Of a stretch of DNA of 64,000 bases, positions 44,323-53,839 are shown one piece after another. The notes under the pieces were generated by a model. It searched no databases and was not told the DNA's origin. It saw only the letters and a program-made list of their open reading frames with translations. The stretch is from positions 38,479 through 102,478 of the forward strand of contig JAAFJN010000016.1 of the NCBI GenBank assembly GCA_013298845.1, given 5' to 3'. Position numbers and translations under genes: made by a program. Within the stretch, counting starts at the first letter, position 1, and every line of letters starts with the position of its first letter. Source of the DNA: Chitinophagales bacterium. Its GTDB lineage: Bacteria; Bacteroidota; Bacteroidia; Chitinophagales; Saprospiraceae.

Positions 44323-44973
44323 TTAAATGGATTTCTTTTTTATATCTTCCAAGGAAAACTTAGGTATTATCTGAATGAGGAAACGCTGGTTTTCATCTTC
44401 GTTTTGTGATCGGCCTACTCCTCCGGTACCGCTTCCACACAAAAGCACTTCGGTATAATTCGGATCAAAATACAGTTGTCCATCGTTGACCCATAAATCG
44501 TATAAACTTTTAGCCCGATCATAACTCAACTCATAATTATTTTTATAATTGTCAAGTGATGACATTCCTTCTACAATAACCAGATACCGGACATCAGTAT
44601 TATTTTCTCTGCCCTTACGCACTAATTCATTGATATCCCGGCCAATATTTATCAAAATTCGTCTGTAACGGTATCCGATGTGTGCGCTACCTTTTTCAAA
44701 TTCAACTGCATCTTTGAGAATGAATCGTTTGTACTCTTTTTCATAAATAAATTTGTCTTTTTGGGTGAGTTCCTGTACCGATTCTTCCATTGCCTGAATG
44801 CGTTTTAATTGATTTTCGGCAATCTTTTTTTGCTTGTTTAATAAAAAATAGGTTAGGCCGTACATGGCTAGCATAACAAAAAAAAGGCTGGTCATCAGGT
44901 CACTATAACTTGTCCAGAAAAAAATGTCGTTAACTTTCCTTTTCATCGTCATGGTTGTTTTGTGATCGTACAA
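44323..44973 (-). CDS. MotB/ZorB-like motor stator protein
   Basis: A 216-residue inner-membrane protein. One membrane segment (WTSYSDLMTSLFFVMLAMYG, about 20-40) carries the Asp found in ion-channel plug helices of MotB and ZorB. After a coiled coil comes an OmpA-like peptidoglycan-binding domain (about 85-205) with ELSYDRAKSLYDLW and a terminal NQRFLIQI strand. It overlaps the upstream MotA/ZorA-like gene by 44 nt; ATGs at 44952 or 44946 would shorten the overlap and give the more typical start MKRKVND. With its partner it should form a proton- or sodium-driven motor anchored to the cell wall. Confidence 0.85.
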   Translation of the reverse strand: MYDHKTTMTMKRKVNDIFFWTSYSDLMTSLFFVMLAMYGLTYFLLNKQKKIAENQLKRIQAMEESVQELTQKDKFIYEKEYKRFILKDAVEFEKGSAHIGYRYRRILINIGRDINELVRKGRENNTDVRYLVIVEGMSSLDNYKNNYELSYDRAKSLYDLWVNDGQLYFDPNYTEVLLCGSGTGGVGRSQNEDENQRFLIQIIPKFSLEDIKKKSI

Positions 44974-46555
44974 AGAGGCGTTTAATGGGATTCCAATTGA
45001 TCGAAATCACACTGGAATCTTCTTTCTTCTTGTTTTCATCTGCCATGTGATGGTTCAATGCTGTAATTGCCGTAAGCAATGCACTATTTACATCCGATTT
45101 TTTTAGTTCGGAGTTCGTATCTCTGAGGCTTTGTTCGATTTTGGGTATCCGTTCTAACGAATCAAAAACCTTCTTTTTGTCATTATAAATTGCATCCAGA
45201 CTTTTCATTTCTTGCTCAGCCGTTTTCTTCATTAACTCAATTTTTTCGTGAACTACATGTTGCAGTTCGTCATAGCCACCCCTAATCTGAGAAATATGGA
45301 CATTATTAAGATCGATTAGATTGGTGTTATGAATTTGCGAACTACGGCTTAGCTCCTCGTACTGCGTCCTGAAAAATGCGTGAATCTCATCCATTATGAT
45401 GCGTAAATTTTCCTTTCTTTCGCCAATTTCAGAGGAATTTTGTTCCAGCATCCCCATGAGGCTCTTGTATGTATCTTGTTGTTGAGCAATATTATCCGCA
45501 ATCATATTCAGGCTATTTTCAAAATTAGTGGTCCGATTAAACAGATTTTGGAATCCATCTACGGTTTTGTCCAATTGCCCAAAACTTTGAACCATACTTT
45601 CCTGATATGATCTGAATATTTTCAAGGATTCCGCACTTCTACTCAGTTGCTCAAATATTCCTACAGTTTCTTTAACCATGTGGTTAAAACCAATTTCATC
45701 CAGTTTCTGAATAAATGTTTTTTGCAGGGTAAGATTTTCGGTAATCGCATTTAAAGAACCATCAAATACCTCCAGGTTACGTTGAAAACGGGAATTGAAT
45801 AGGTTTAAACTTTTCTGCATTGTATGAAGGCTTTGATCTAAATCAGACTTCATCAGAGGCATCAGTTCTGTTTGTATAAAAATCAAAAAACTATTTTTGG
45901 AGAAATCAAACGAATATGAGACTTCTTTTTGCAAGTTAATATTTCGGATAGTTAGCATAAGTCCCAGTCCACTGACTGACATCGCCAGCCCAACTGTCCG
46001 CAACAAGGATACGACACTGTCCGAATCCTCAGAGCCGACACTGCCGATGTAAAATGATCCCAAAATTATCCCCACGATAGTTCCTAATAATCCATAATAC
46101 AAAGGAATACTTATCGTGCTCTCTCCCCAGTTCGTACTAACTGCTGAATGACGTTCGATGATATCCTGAATTATTTTAAAATCAGTGCTTTTATTGCAGT
46201 TTCTGCACAAATAGATGTTGATGTCTTTTTGGATACGCTCAAAAACTTCGTTGGTGTGTGTGCCTCCCAGCAGTTTGATTTCCGTAAATTCTGACGGGGT
46301 CTCATTGCCTGTAAGTTGAAAAAAGTAAATTAAATTAGCATCTCCGGCTGATTTAATTTGTTGTTGCACAAAATCACGACTAATGGATTCAAGTTGATTA
46401 ACCCCAAAAACACCCGTAATAATCCGATAGCCGGGTTTCTGTTGGGTTGGGAAAATATTATATTGATCGAACAGCGCACTTTTAGCCGTGTTATAGGCTC
46501 GCCATTGTAACCAGGCCACCAGAGCCAGAATAATAACCTCTATACTCGTTAACAT
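44930..46555 (-). CDS. MotA/ZorA-like motor protein with long coiled-coil tail
   Basis: A 541-residue protein. It has an N-terminal membrane helix (VIILALVAWLQW), a soluble region with CRNCN near residue 118, two membrane helices (about 150-210: IPLYYGLLGTIVGIILGSFY, LLRTVGLAMSVSGLGLMLTI), and a C-terminal coiled coil of more than 250 residues (about 215-500). The combination of a MotA-like channel and a long intracellular tail is that of ZorA, the Zorya anti-phage motor protein. It precedes the ZorB-like gene with an overlap. The absence of a Zorya nuclease or helicase nearby is unusual. Confidence 0.82.
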   Translation of the reverse strand: MLTSIEVIILALVAWLQWRAYNTAKSALFDQYNIFPTQQKPGYRIITGVFGVNQLESISRDFVQQQIKSAGDANLIYFFQLTGNETPSEFTEIKLLGGTHTNEVFERIQKDINIYLCRNCNKSTDFKIIQDIIERHSAVSTNWGESTISIPLYYGLLGTIVGIILGSFYIGSVGSEDSDSVVSLLRTVGLAMSVSGLGLMLTIRNINLQKEVSYSFDFSKNSFLIFIQTELMPLMKSDLDQSLHTMQKSLNLFNSRFQRNLEVFDGSLNAITENLTLQKTFIQKLDEIGFNHMVKETVGIFEQLSRSAESLKIFRSYQESMVQSFGQLDKTVDGFQNLFNRTTNFENSLNMIADNIAQQQDTYKSLMGMLEQNSSEIGERKENLRIIMDEIHAFFRTQYEELSRSSQIHNTNLIDLNNVHISQIRGGYDELQHVVHEKIELMKKTAEQEMKSLDAIYNDKKKVFDSLERIPKIEQSLRDTNSELKKSDVNSALLTAITALNHHMADENKKKEDSSVISINWNPIKRLFVRSQNNHDDEKES

Positions 46556-46601
46556 AAATATTTTATATCATTTTAGGTTTGTGAAATTTAAGCACAGTCA
46601 A

Positions 46602-47513
46602 TTAATCCCACTCCAGTTGAATTTTTTCTGTAATACGCCAGTTATTACCCTCTCTTTCTACCCGTCCTTTTTTGTTTGCCCGATACCTGAATTTCTGAGG
46701 TGATGGGCGCCCGGTTCCAAACAAATCGCAGGTATCTTTCAGGCTGTCTACGTAAGAGAAAATCTGGCTAAGTGTATTTTCATCTTCTACAAATTCAAAA
46801 GTTGCGTTGAACTCCGTGACCTCAGATAATTTGTATATAGTATCGGGAGGAACCAATACATTAGATGTTTTATAAAATACGCCGTTAATTGGCGCATACA
46901 GATATAAATTACTAGTCTTTATAGTGATTGGTGATTCAAAGGCTTTAACCTGTAAATGTTTTGTTATTTCGGGCTTTACGGGATTATTGAGCGGTGCCTC
47001 CAGACGGTACAGCCTTTGTGCTCTTATTTCACGCTGTAATTCCTGAATTTTTTTCGTCAATGCATCATTAACCTGATGCAGATTTGTTACTGATTCTTGT
47101 AAACGGCGTTCATTTTCTATCAATAAGTTTAACCGACTGTTTAAAACACCTTGCTCTTGGTGATGCCGATTTTGCGCCTCTTGTAATTGTTGGTTAAGAT
47201 TATTATATTTTTCTTCGTAATTAATCAATGTCACTCCCGCTGGGGTCGAGGGGCGGCGTTCCTCCCCCTTTTTTTTGTCGAATGTGCGCATTACCCAAAG
47301 TAGAAAATGACCAAATCCTAAAAAGGCCAGTAATTTCCGAGGGCCAATTTGGAGTATAGCAACAACTATAAAAAGGAGGATAGCAATTGATATTATGATA
47401 TCCACACGGTCATTTACTTTATCAAAAAAATAAAAACCAGTCGAGCATATAATTACAACGATAACCACAAAAGCTATCGCCCCGATATCCTTGCTTATAT
47501 CGTTATTTTCCAT
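46602..47513 (-). CDS. Membrane-anchored coiled-coil protein with island-specific C-terminal domain
   Basis: A 303-residue protein with two or three membrane segments in the first 95 residues (IGAIAFVVIVVIICSTGFYF, IIISIAILLFIVVAILQIG), a coiled coil at about 100-170 (NNLNQQLQEAQNRHHQEQGV) and a domain at about 200-303 homologous to the C-terminus of the next upstream protein (47602-48786): both have FYKT/FYRT, an SYVDSLKD/SMIDGLRG helix, (L)xGTGRP and GRVERxxxxW. The shared domain would lie in the cytoplasm. I do not recognise it. An internal hairpin lies directly upstream. Confidence 0.75.
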   Translation of the reverse strand: MENNDISKDIGAIAFVVIVVIICSTGFYFFDKVNDRVDIIISIAILLFIVVAILQIGPRKLLAFLGFGHFLLWVMRTFDKKKGEERRPSTPAGVTLINYEEKYNNLNQQLQEAQNRHHQEQGVLNSRLNLLIENERRLQESVTNLHQVNDALTKKIQELQREIRAQRLYRLEAPLNNPVKPEITKHLQVKAFESPITIKTSNLYLYAPINGVFYKTSNVLVPPDTIYKLSEVTEFNATFEFVEDENTLSQIFSYVDSLKDTCDLFGTGRPSPQKFRYRANKKGRVEREGNNWRITEKIQLEWD

Positions 47514-47539
47514 GCACAGTTAATTTTTGGATAAAAAAG

Positions 47540-47577
47540 TTTTGTAAAAGCCGTACTTGTGAACGGCTTTTACAAAA
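47540..47577 (-). terminator. Hairpin with T-run inside the island operon
   Basis: Arms TTTTGTAAAAGCCGT and ACGGCTTTTACAAAA are exact inverted repeats with an 8-nt loop, and a six-T run follows on the minus strand (CTTTTTTATCC). It lies in the only sizeable gap (88 nt) between the Hsp70/tubulin part and the motor/effector part. It may be a partial terminator that lowers expression of the downstream genes. Confidence 0.7.
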
Positions 47578-47601
47578 AATAATAAAGATTTGTCTCTCAA
47601 A

Positions 47602-48786
47602 TTACCAACTCAATACAATGGGTGATTTTAGTACCCAGGCATCAGGGGTTCGTTCTACCCGGCCGGGTTCTATGTGCACCTTAGTGGAAAGCGTTGGCCT
47701 GCCCGTGCCTCTTAATTCACAGACTCCCCGTAACCCATCAATCATGGAGTAAGCATGTGAACGCGTGGAAGGATCATCTACCAGCGTGATAGTTCCCTCA
47801 TTTTGATACTGATGGTACTCAATAACAAAATACGTCTCCTGAACAATTAAGGAGTCATTGGTTCGATAAAAGGCTTTGCCAGAAGGCATTGAAACGAATA
47901 TTCGGTTGAGCGGCAGCACCGTCGCCGGCTTGGGGGGGGATGCGGAAACTGATTGCTGGGCCACTTGCGTCGGGTTTCGCTTTAATTCCCGGTTTTCTTC
48001 CTCCAATTTGTTTATTTTATTCAGTAAATCCGCACTTTGTTGTCTCGCTTCACTCAACTGTTTCTCCAGCCTCGATATGGAATTATTATGGTCCTGATTC
48101 GGGGCACTTACGGTTTCATCCTTATACTTGTCTCTATTTGTGGTCTCTGCTGCCCGATTTTGATCAAATTTCTGTTTCTTCGGATAAAATAACCAAATTA
48201 AAAGCCCTAATGACAAAATAGCAAACACAACAAAAAGTGTAAAAAATATTTTATTGTCGATTTCTAAATCTGCTATTTTATCTTTCAAAAAAATAATATC
48301 TTGGTTTTTTTCAGCCCCACCGGTGCTAGGTATAAGGGCACTACTTGGTTGCGTTTTTTGAAAAGATCCGACAATACAGGCACACTTGAATTTAATAGCA
48401 CTAAAATTAGAGATACTGGATTTTTTATTATTCGACGTTAACATAGTACTATCCAAAGTCCGGTTAATTTGCTTCATCGTTTGCTCATCATTCGCACAAA
48501 TTTCTTTGCAAAGATTCCTTACCTCGGTTTTAAAAACAGACGTATCTAATGTGTAACCAAGGTTAATCACCTGATTGATTTTCTTCCAGTTTACGTGCGA
48601 TTTATAACACTCCGTTAAATCATTGACTACTTTACCCCTTTTATCTTTTTTGTCTTTATTGGTAAATTCCTCAGAATGAGAGAAGTCTTCGCATGCCTTG
48701 CAAGGCGACTGTCCTAGCAATCTGCTGCTTAGACACCAAAAGATAAAAATTCCGGTTATTCCAATTTTAAAGCCGTAGTTTCTCAT
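47602..48786 (-). CDS. Exported-N, coiled-coil protein with the same C-terminal domain as its neighbour
   Basis: A 394-residue protein. A signal-type leader (KIGITGIFIFWCLSSRLLG) is followed by a Cys-rich periplasmic part (CKACEDF, LCKEICAN, KFKCACIV, about 30-145), one membrane helix near 180-203 (FFTLFVVFAILSLGLLIWLF), a coiled coil (about 235-275), and the C-terminal domain shared with 46602-47513 (GTGRPTLSTKVHIEPGRVER). It begins in a 4-nt overlap with the Hsp70-like gene. The Cys-rich outer part could sense the envelope. Confidence 0.75.
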   Translation of the reverse strand: MRNYGFKIGITGIFIFWCLSSRLLGQSPCKACEDFSHSEEFTNKDKKDKRGKVVNDLTECYKSHVNWKKINQVINLGYTLDTSVFKTEVRNLCKEICANDEQTMKQINRTLDSTMLTSNNKKSSISNFSAIKFKCACIVGSFQKTQPSSALIPSTGGAEKNQDIIFLKDKIADLEIDNKIFFTLFVVFAILSLGLLIWLFYPKKQKFDQNRAAETTNRDKYKDETVSAPNQDHNNSISRLEKQLSEARQQSADLLNKINKLEEENRELKRNPTQVAQQSVSASPPKPATVLPLNRIFVSMPSGKAFYRTNDSLIVQETYFVIEYHQYQNEGTITLVDDPSTRSHAYSMIDGLRGVCELRGTGRPTLSTKVHIEPGRVERTPDAWVLKSPIVLSW

Positions 48787-51700
48787 ACGTTTTTCGGTTT
48801 ACCTGCTGTATCAGCAAAATACGAAAATAATTGAAACAGAGAACCGACCAACGGGTAAAAGAAAAGAGATTCGCTAATGGGTTCATCGGTATCAACCGTT
48901 TTTTTACGTTCTGCAAGCCCTACTTTTAAGTTATTAATCAAATCTGCACTCATTACTTCTTTACATTTTGCCAGTTTGTCGCCCGTAAGTGCGCCAAATT
49001 TTGCGGCAAAGCCAAAAGATTTATTAAGATCGAAGAAGAAATCAATAAACTCTTTAATGTCTTTTGATACATTACTAAACACCGCTTCATCAATATCTTT
49101 GTACCGTAAGGGGGTTCCCCTTTGCATTTGTTCATTTAAAGAAAAGTGCTCGCTATCCACCAATACCGCTATTGGGGGTTCTGTGATAGTAACGCCATCT
49201 TTCACCATTTTTATGGCTCCATAACAAGTGCTTTCTTTGGGCGATTCGCCAATTAAAATTTCAAGTCGCTCCGGGTACGTTTGCTCCTCCTCGTAAACTT
49301 TGTTAAAAATGAGTTCGGCCAAAGCCGCTGCATTTTGTTGTTTAGGGTGTGCATCCAATAAGGTAATGATACCGGCTCCTTTCCCGCTGAATGCCAATTG
49401 GCGAGGGATTGGCAGTTTCAGTTCGCGCATTAATTTAGCCAGATGATACACAATAGCCGTGTAAAAAAACAAAAAACCTACTTTAATGTCTTCCCGATCC
49501 GACAAGATATTAACGTAAGAAATAGGTTTTATATCAGCAGTAGATACTTCTTTATTATGTTCAATGGAGAAATAAAATGAGTTAATATCCGCTGATCCCA
49601 TCTTAGAAATTCCCATTTCACCCCGGTAGGCATCATTCAGGTTAAAGATTTTCCCGGAATTATTATCAAACCATTGGTCTATCTGGGTTTTAAACAACCT
49701 AACTAGCCCATTGATTCTCAAGTTGGTAGCGGCATCACCATTACCAAAAATGGTATTTCCGGCGAATCGGAATGACGAGGAGTAAACAGGGGCATCATTT
49801 TGGATAATGACGACATCGGTTGTTCCGCCGCCGATATCAATATTCAACACTGGTCGTTCACCCGCTTTTGTGACGTGATGCCCGTAAGCGTAAAAAGGGG
49901 CAATGGCTTCGGAGTGTCGTTCAATTTTTACGTTTTCACCCAAATATTTTTTAGCCTCACCCTCCCAAACGCGCCCAAAAATACTTTTACTTTGTTCACT
50001 CATACTGGAGGGATAGAGCCAAACTAAATGCACTTTATCAAGACTTGCCCCCCTATTTTGGACATAAATACGCGACAAAAACAATAAAAACCCGATGTAA
50101 GATTCTACTCTTGCTTTATTAGCAACACCTACTTCATCGGTCATTTTTAGCCATTTGAGATTGGTTACTGTATCCTCGTTTAATAATAGAAGCCGTCGTT
50201 CAAAGAAGAACGGAATACTGATATTAGTCCCTGCCTCTGCTTCTCCGTGGTTGATACCTTCAATTTCGGAAATAACCGTTCGCATAGGAAGAAAGCATTC
50301 TTGTTTTTTCCCCAATGTAAATGGCAGAAAACTCCTCAAAATAACATCTTTGAGTTGGAACGGACGGGTTGGCGCCCAACTTTTACTCAAAGTAACCAAA
50401 AAACGATCCTTCTCCGTAATTTCAAGTGGCTGTGGCTCTTCTCCATCAATCGAAACGGAAACAAAAGAATTGGTTGTGCCAAAGTCAATGGCAATAACAG
50501 CGCCTTTATTTCCTTTGGGTTTTGCCAGCCATTTGGGAATAATAATGCCATTCTGTTTGCCATTAGAAACCCGGATAAAATCATAATATTCATCCACCAT
50601 AAAATATTTAGAAGTAATATATTGTTGGTGTTTGATTTTATCTTGCCGATTTTTTGTCTTTGTACCTACCCGTTTCAAATCTGACGTAAAAAACTCAAGG
50701 TTATAATTATAATGACGCGTAGCAGGCTGTGTATCGCCGTCTGTAAGCATTACAATTTGTTTAACTTGTTTCTCAACGTGTACCAATGGTAAAAAGCCCA
50801 AATCGAAGCGCGACTCAATGATTCCGCCTTCATTTTTTTCAGGATTGGCCGTTTGATTGGGTCTGTATAAACGCTTAAACAAGATATAATCGCCCGATTG
50901 GATCGGTACTAATAATTGTACTTCAACACTTTCAGTGCCCGTTTTAATCATTCGGAATACTGGTCTTCCATCGGGCGTATTTTGTTGAAGGTACTCAGGG
51001 TCAAAAAATTCAAAAAACAGTTTGGTCAGCGGGAGCAGGAGTGAGTCATCATCCGGTTTTCCGCTTTCGTCGATATTCGGGGCCAGGCTATTGATATAGC
51101 CTTCGGGATTTCCGTTGAAGAAGAAATCCGTTTCGATTGGGTAGGTAAGTTTCAGAATGTTATCTTCCAAAAAATCACTTACCGTTAAATAAGGATAAGC
51201 CTCGCTGGTGCCGGGTAATTCTCTTTTATCCCATTCTGCTGGGTCCGAATATGGTACTTTGGTGTCAGATTTCCAAATTCCGCCGCAATAACTTAGCGGC
51301 TTGGCAAAATTATTTTGCAATGCCAATGGGGTACGAGCACCTTTAAATTTGGTACTTTTAATGGCAAATGGGGCTTGGCTATAATCTTGTGATCCGCCTT
51401 TAAGACGGCGATGGTGTATGCCACTTAGAATTGCAATAAACGAGTTTTCTTCATCTGTCACTGCGGCTTTAAACTCATCCTCAAAACGAGCAATATTGTA
51501 GTCATGATTCTTAAGAATAGTATTTTGCAATTCATTCCAATCTCTATTACGCTCTTTTTCCATAAATTTTAGGTTAACTTCCAGGTATTTCCAGAAAGGA
51601 GCCATCACTTCTTTGAGAGTGGAATGCACTTTAAATAATCCGTACAGGTAGGAGAGAAACTTTAAATCTCTTAAGTACAGCGCTCTGGGAGAATCATCAA

Positions 51701-52298
51701 AGAATAAATCATCTCCTTTTTTGAGGCCAAGAGAACTTAATCGAAATCCCTCGTTATAGGCAGAGAAAAAAAGAGTTGAAGGAGAAGTCCCTCCTACGAG
51801 TGTGTTATTACAAAACAGGAGATAAAAATTGTCTATTTTATCAAACTGCGTTTTATGACTGTCTTGATCAAGAAACAAAGCCAGGGTCTCTCCAATGCGT
51901 GCGTGCGCCGCATCGCTCTTTAACCGGGCCAGTTCTTTGTCTTTATTCCAGGTAACAAAATGCAAGTTATTACGCGTTTGGTTAAAAACCTCGTAATTAA
52001 AAAAAGTCTCAGCTACATCCAGGGCGTCAGAGACCAATTGGTGATATGCACTGGTTTCTTTCAGGGTATTACCCCCAAAAACATTAGCTCTAGTTGCTAC
52101 TGATGAAAATGCATTCTCAAACAGGTGAATACGAGCAAAAGGAGATGGGATAGAGGTAATCTCTTTTCGCGAACTGATGGCGGGATCATTAATATTTGCA
52201 ATTTCTTCTTTAGTATACCCGGTACTGCGGGTATGCCAATCCTCGCCGGTATTACCAGCTTCGAACAAGCGAAGCACTTTATATTTTGTTCTGCTCAT
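48783..52298 (-). CDS. Hsp70/actin-like ATPase protein, 1171 residues
   Basis: A large cytoplasmic protein. Residues about 1-590 form an unrecognised N-terminal region with SIPSPFARIHLFENAFSSVA near residue 48. From about 600 there is an Hsp70/actin fold: phosphate-1 motif VIAIDFGTTNSFVSVS (about 600-615), phosphate-2 DIGGGTTDVVIIQND (about 820) and an adenosine-site segment LAFSGKGAGIITLLD (about 970). There is no Hsp70 substrate-binding domain or linker. The overall size and layout recall SrfB-type proteins, but I cannot confirm homology. It lies 18 nt after the tubulin-like gene and should be its functional partner. Confidence 0.83.
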   Translation of the reverse strand: MSRTKYKVLRLFEAGNTGEDWHTRSTGYTKEEIANINDPAISSRKEITSIPSPFARIHLFENAFSSVATRANVFGGNTLKETSAYHQLVSDALDVAETFFNYEVFNQTRNNLHFVTWNKDKELARLKSDAAHARIGETLALFLDQDSHKTQFDKIDNFYLLFCNNTLVGGTSPSTLFFSAYNEGFRLSSLGLKKGDDLFFDDSPRALYLRDLKFLSYLYGLFKVHSTLKEVMAPFWKYLEVNLKFMEKERNRDWNELQNTILKNHDYNIARFEDEFKAAVTDEENSFIAILSGIHHRRLKGGSQDYSQAPFAIKSTKFKGARTPLALQNNFAKPLSYCGGIWKSDTKVPYSDPAEWDKRELPGTSEAYPYLTVSDFLEDNILKLTYPIETDFFFNGNPEGYINSLAPNIDESGKPDDDSLLLPLTKLFFEFFDPEYLQQNTPDGRPVFRMIKTGTESVEVQLLVPIQSGDYILFKRLYRPNQTANPEKNEGGIIESRFDLGFLPLVHVEKQVKQIVMLTDGDTQPATRHYNYNLEFFTSDLKRVGTKTKNRQDKIKHQQYITSKYFMVDEYYDFIRVSNGKQNGIIIPKWLAKPKGNKGAVIAIDFGTTNSFVSVSIDGEEPQPLEITEKDRFLVTLSKSWAPTRPFQLKDVILRSFLPFTLGKKQECFLPMRTVISEIEGINHGEAEAGTNISIPFFFERRLLLLNEDTVTNLKWLKMTDEVGVANKARVESYIGFLLFLSRIYVQNRGASLDKVHLVWLYPSSMSEQSKSIFGRVWEGEAKKYLGENVKIERHSEAIAPFYAYGHHVTKAGERPVLNIDIGGGTTDVVIIQNDAPVYSSSFRFAGNTIFGNGDAATNLRINGLVRLFKTQIDQWFDNNSGKIFNLNDAYRGEMGISKMGSADINSFYFSIEHNKEVSTADIKPISYVNILSDREDIKVGFLFFYTAIVYHLAKLMRELKLPIPRQLAFSGKGAGIITLLDAHPKQQNAAALAELIFNKVYEEEQTYPERLEILIGESPKESTCYGAIKMVKDGVTITEPPIAVLVDSEHFSLNEQMQRGTPLRYKDIDEAVFSNVSKDIKEFIDFFFDLNKSFGFAAKFGALTGDKLAKCKEVMSADLINNLKVGLAERKKTVDTDEPISESLFFYPLVGSLFQLFSYFADTAGKPKNV

Positions 52299-52316
52299 TT
52301 TAGTATATTAGACAGG

Positions 52317-53828
52317 TTATTGGAAAAGCGCGGTAAACCTTTTTTGGAAAAGCAGTTTTGTTGCGTTGTAAAACAGCGCCATAAACCGTTGTTCTATCTC
52401 CATGACAGGTAATTTAACGTCTTGTTCGTTTAGTTCATGATTATAGTCTTCGTAGTACCATTCGTTAGGTTTCTCTCCACCCAAAAGTGTTTTTTTCATG
52501 GGCGTGAATCCCGATATCAGATTATGAAGCATCGTGGTATCTTGGTTATAAGGGGCAAAACTGCGCGTATTTCGAGCCATTTCATCCAGCCATTCTTTGA
52601 ACCTTAAGTTGTATCTTGACAATTGCTGACGATAAAACTCGGTTACTAAAAAATCAGTTTTGATAGGTACTTTTTTACTTCTTGCCCAATTCTCTGGCTT
52701 AGATACTGCTTGTTGTAGCGTATTATTCCAAAAATTCATAGATAAGACATACTGTGTAAGAGGCTCCAGAATCGCAACCTTGGTTTTTAGTCCTAAATTC
52801 TGCACGTTTAAATGATCAACATCATCCCGAATTCCATATTCTAAAAAGGAAGACTCATCCGCTACCCCATTGCTGCATTTCAAACGTTCTTCCGGGATAT
52901 CCATAAAATCCAGAATAGATAAGGCAGAAAAAAGTTCGATGACATGGGCATCATTCATTTGTTTAGTACGTCCTTCGGCTGCTTTGTAATCTCTAACGGT
53001 TTGATCACCAATGTAATACAAGGCATTTAACGAGTTGTTTCCTGAGAGATTATCATAGTAATATTCCAGCGCAGCCTTCGTTTTGGCAATGAATGTGCTT
53101 TTATCAATTGAAATAGTATCATCGGGTTCAACTCCAAAATACGGAGCAACAGTAATCGCACCAAGGGGTACATTTTTAAGTCGGTCAGGATTAGACAATG
53201 GGTCTTTGGCATTTCTAATATTTTTTACCAATAATGGAAAACCCGCAGCACCCGTTCCACCAAAAATAGAACTAACTATAAATACCCGATCTTTTTCGCC
53301 CAATTGGGATGCAAATACTTCGAATTCGGCGGATTCATTAAATTGATTCAACACGACACTTCCCATGTGCGGATTCCCCTTGAAGCCAACGCTGAGTTCA
53401 CTGGTCAGGTTTTTTTCTGAAAAAAGCAACTCTACCATCGCACGGTTTTCCAGCGACATAGTCTCATAACCGATGAAATTTTGAAAAATTCCATCGCGAG
53501 TCCCATTAATGTCGGCTCTGAAACTATCCGGGATACGTTTCCCACCTTCTGGATTGAGGGATGCAAGGGTCTGAATATCTGTTTTGAAAAAACCGTTGTA
53601 GTTAAACTCCAATGATTTTCTGACAGATTGATAATTTCTAAGTATTTCAATTGTACGTTGCACATCACCATTCGAGTCGTCCGGGTCAATAATAATCGGA
53701 ATGATTTTGCTGGCTTTAATATTCACGCCCGAAGCGAGCAAAAAACTGAGGGATTTGAGCACCCTGGCTCCTGTTCCTCCGATGCAAAAGAGAAACAATT
53801 TGGGATAGTTTTTATTTGTATCTGTCAT
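52317..53828 (-). CDS. Tubulin/FtsZ-like GTPase (Tubulin_2-like)
   Basis: A 503-residue cytoplasmic protein. It starts with a nucleotide-binding strand-loop (LFLFCIGGTGARVLKSLSFL, about 10-32) and carries the tubulin signature FGGTGAAGFPLLVKNI near residue 189, matching the GGTGxG loop of the tubulin/FtsZ fold. It also has a late helical region (about 350-503) of unknown role. Such tubulin-like proteins are found in bacterial conflict and secretion-like loci. The neighbours are an Hsp70/actin-like ATPase downstream and a membrane protein 11 nt upstream. Filament formation is a reasonable expectation but not shown. Confidence 0.85.
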   Translation of the reverse strand: MTDTNKNYPKLFLFCIGGTGARVLKSLSFLLASGVNIKASKIIPIIIDPDDSNGDVQRTIEILRNYQSVRKSLEFNYNGFFKTDIQTLASLNPEGGKRIPDSFRADINGTRDGIFQNFIGYETMSLENRAMVELLFSEKNLTSELSVGFKGNPHMGSVVLNQFNESAEFEVFASQLGEKDRVFIVSSIFGGTGAAGFPLLVKNIRNAKDPLSNPDRLKNVPLGAITVAPYFGVEPDDTISIDKSTFIAKTKAALEYYYDNLSGNNSLNALYYIGDQTVRDYKAAEGRTKQMNDAHVIELFSALSILDFMDIPEERLKCSNGVADESSFLEYGIRDDVDHLNVQNLGLKTKVAILEPLTQYVLSMNFWNNTLQQAVSKPENWARSKKVPIKTDFLVTEFYRQQLSRYNLRFKEWLDEMARNTRSFAPYNQDTTMLHNLISGFTPMKKTLLGGEKPNEWYYEDYNHELNEQDVKLPVMEIEQRFMALFYNATKLLFQKRFTALFQ

Positions 53829-53839
53829 ATTAATTGGTT

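Noticed and set aside
47540..47577. Riboswitch in the island
   Set aside because: The structure is a single stem-loop with a T-run and shows no conserved aptamer core.
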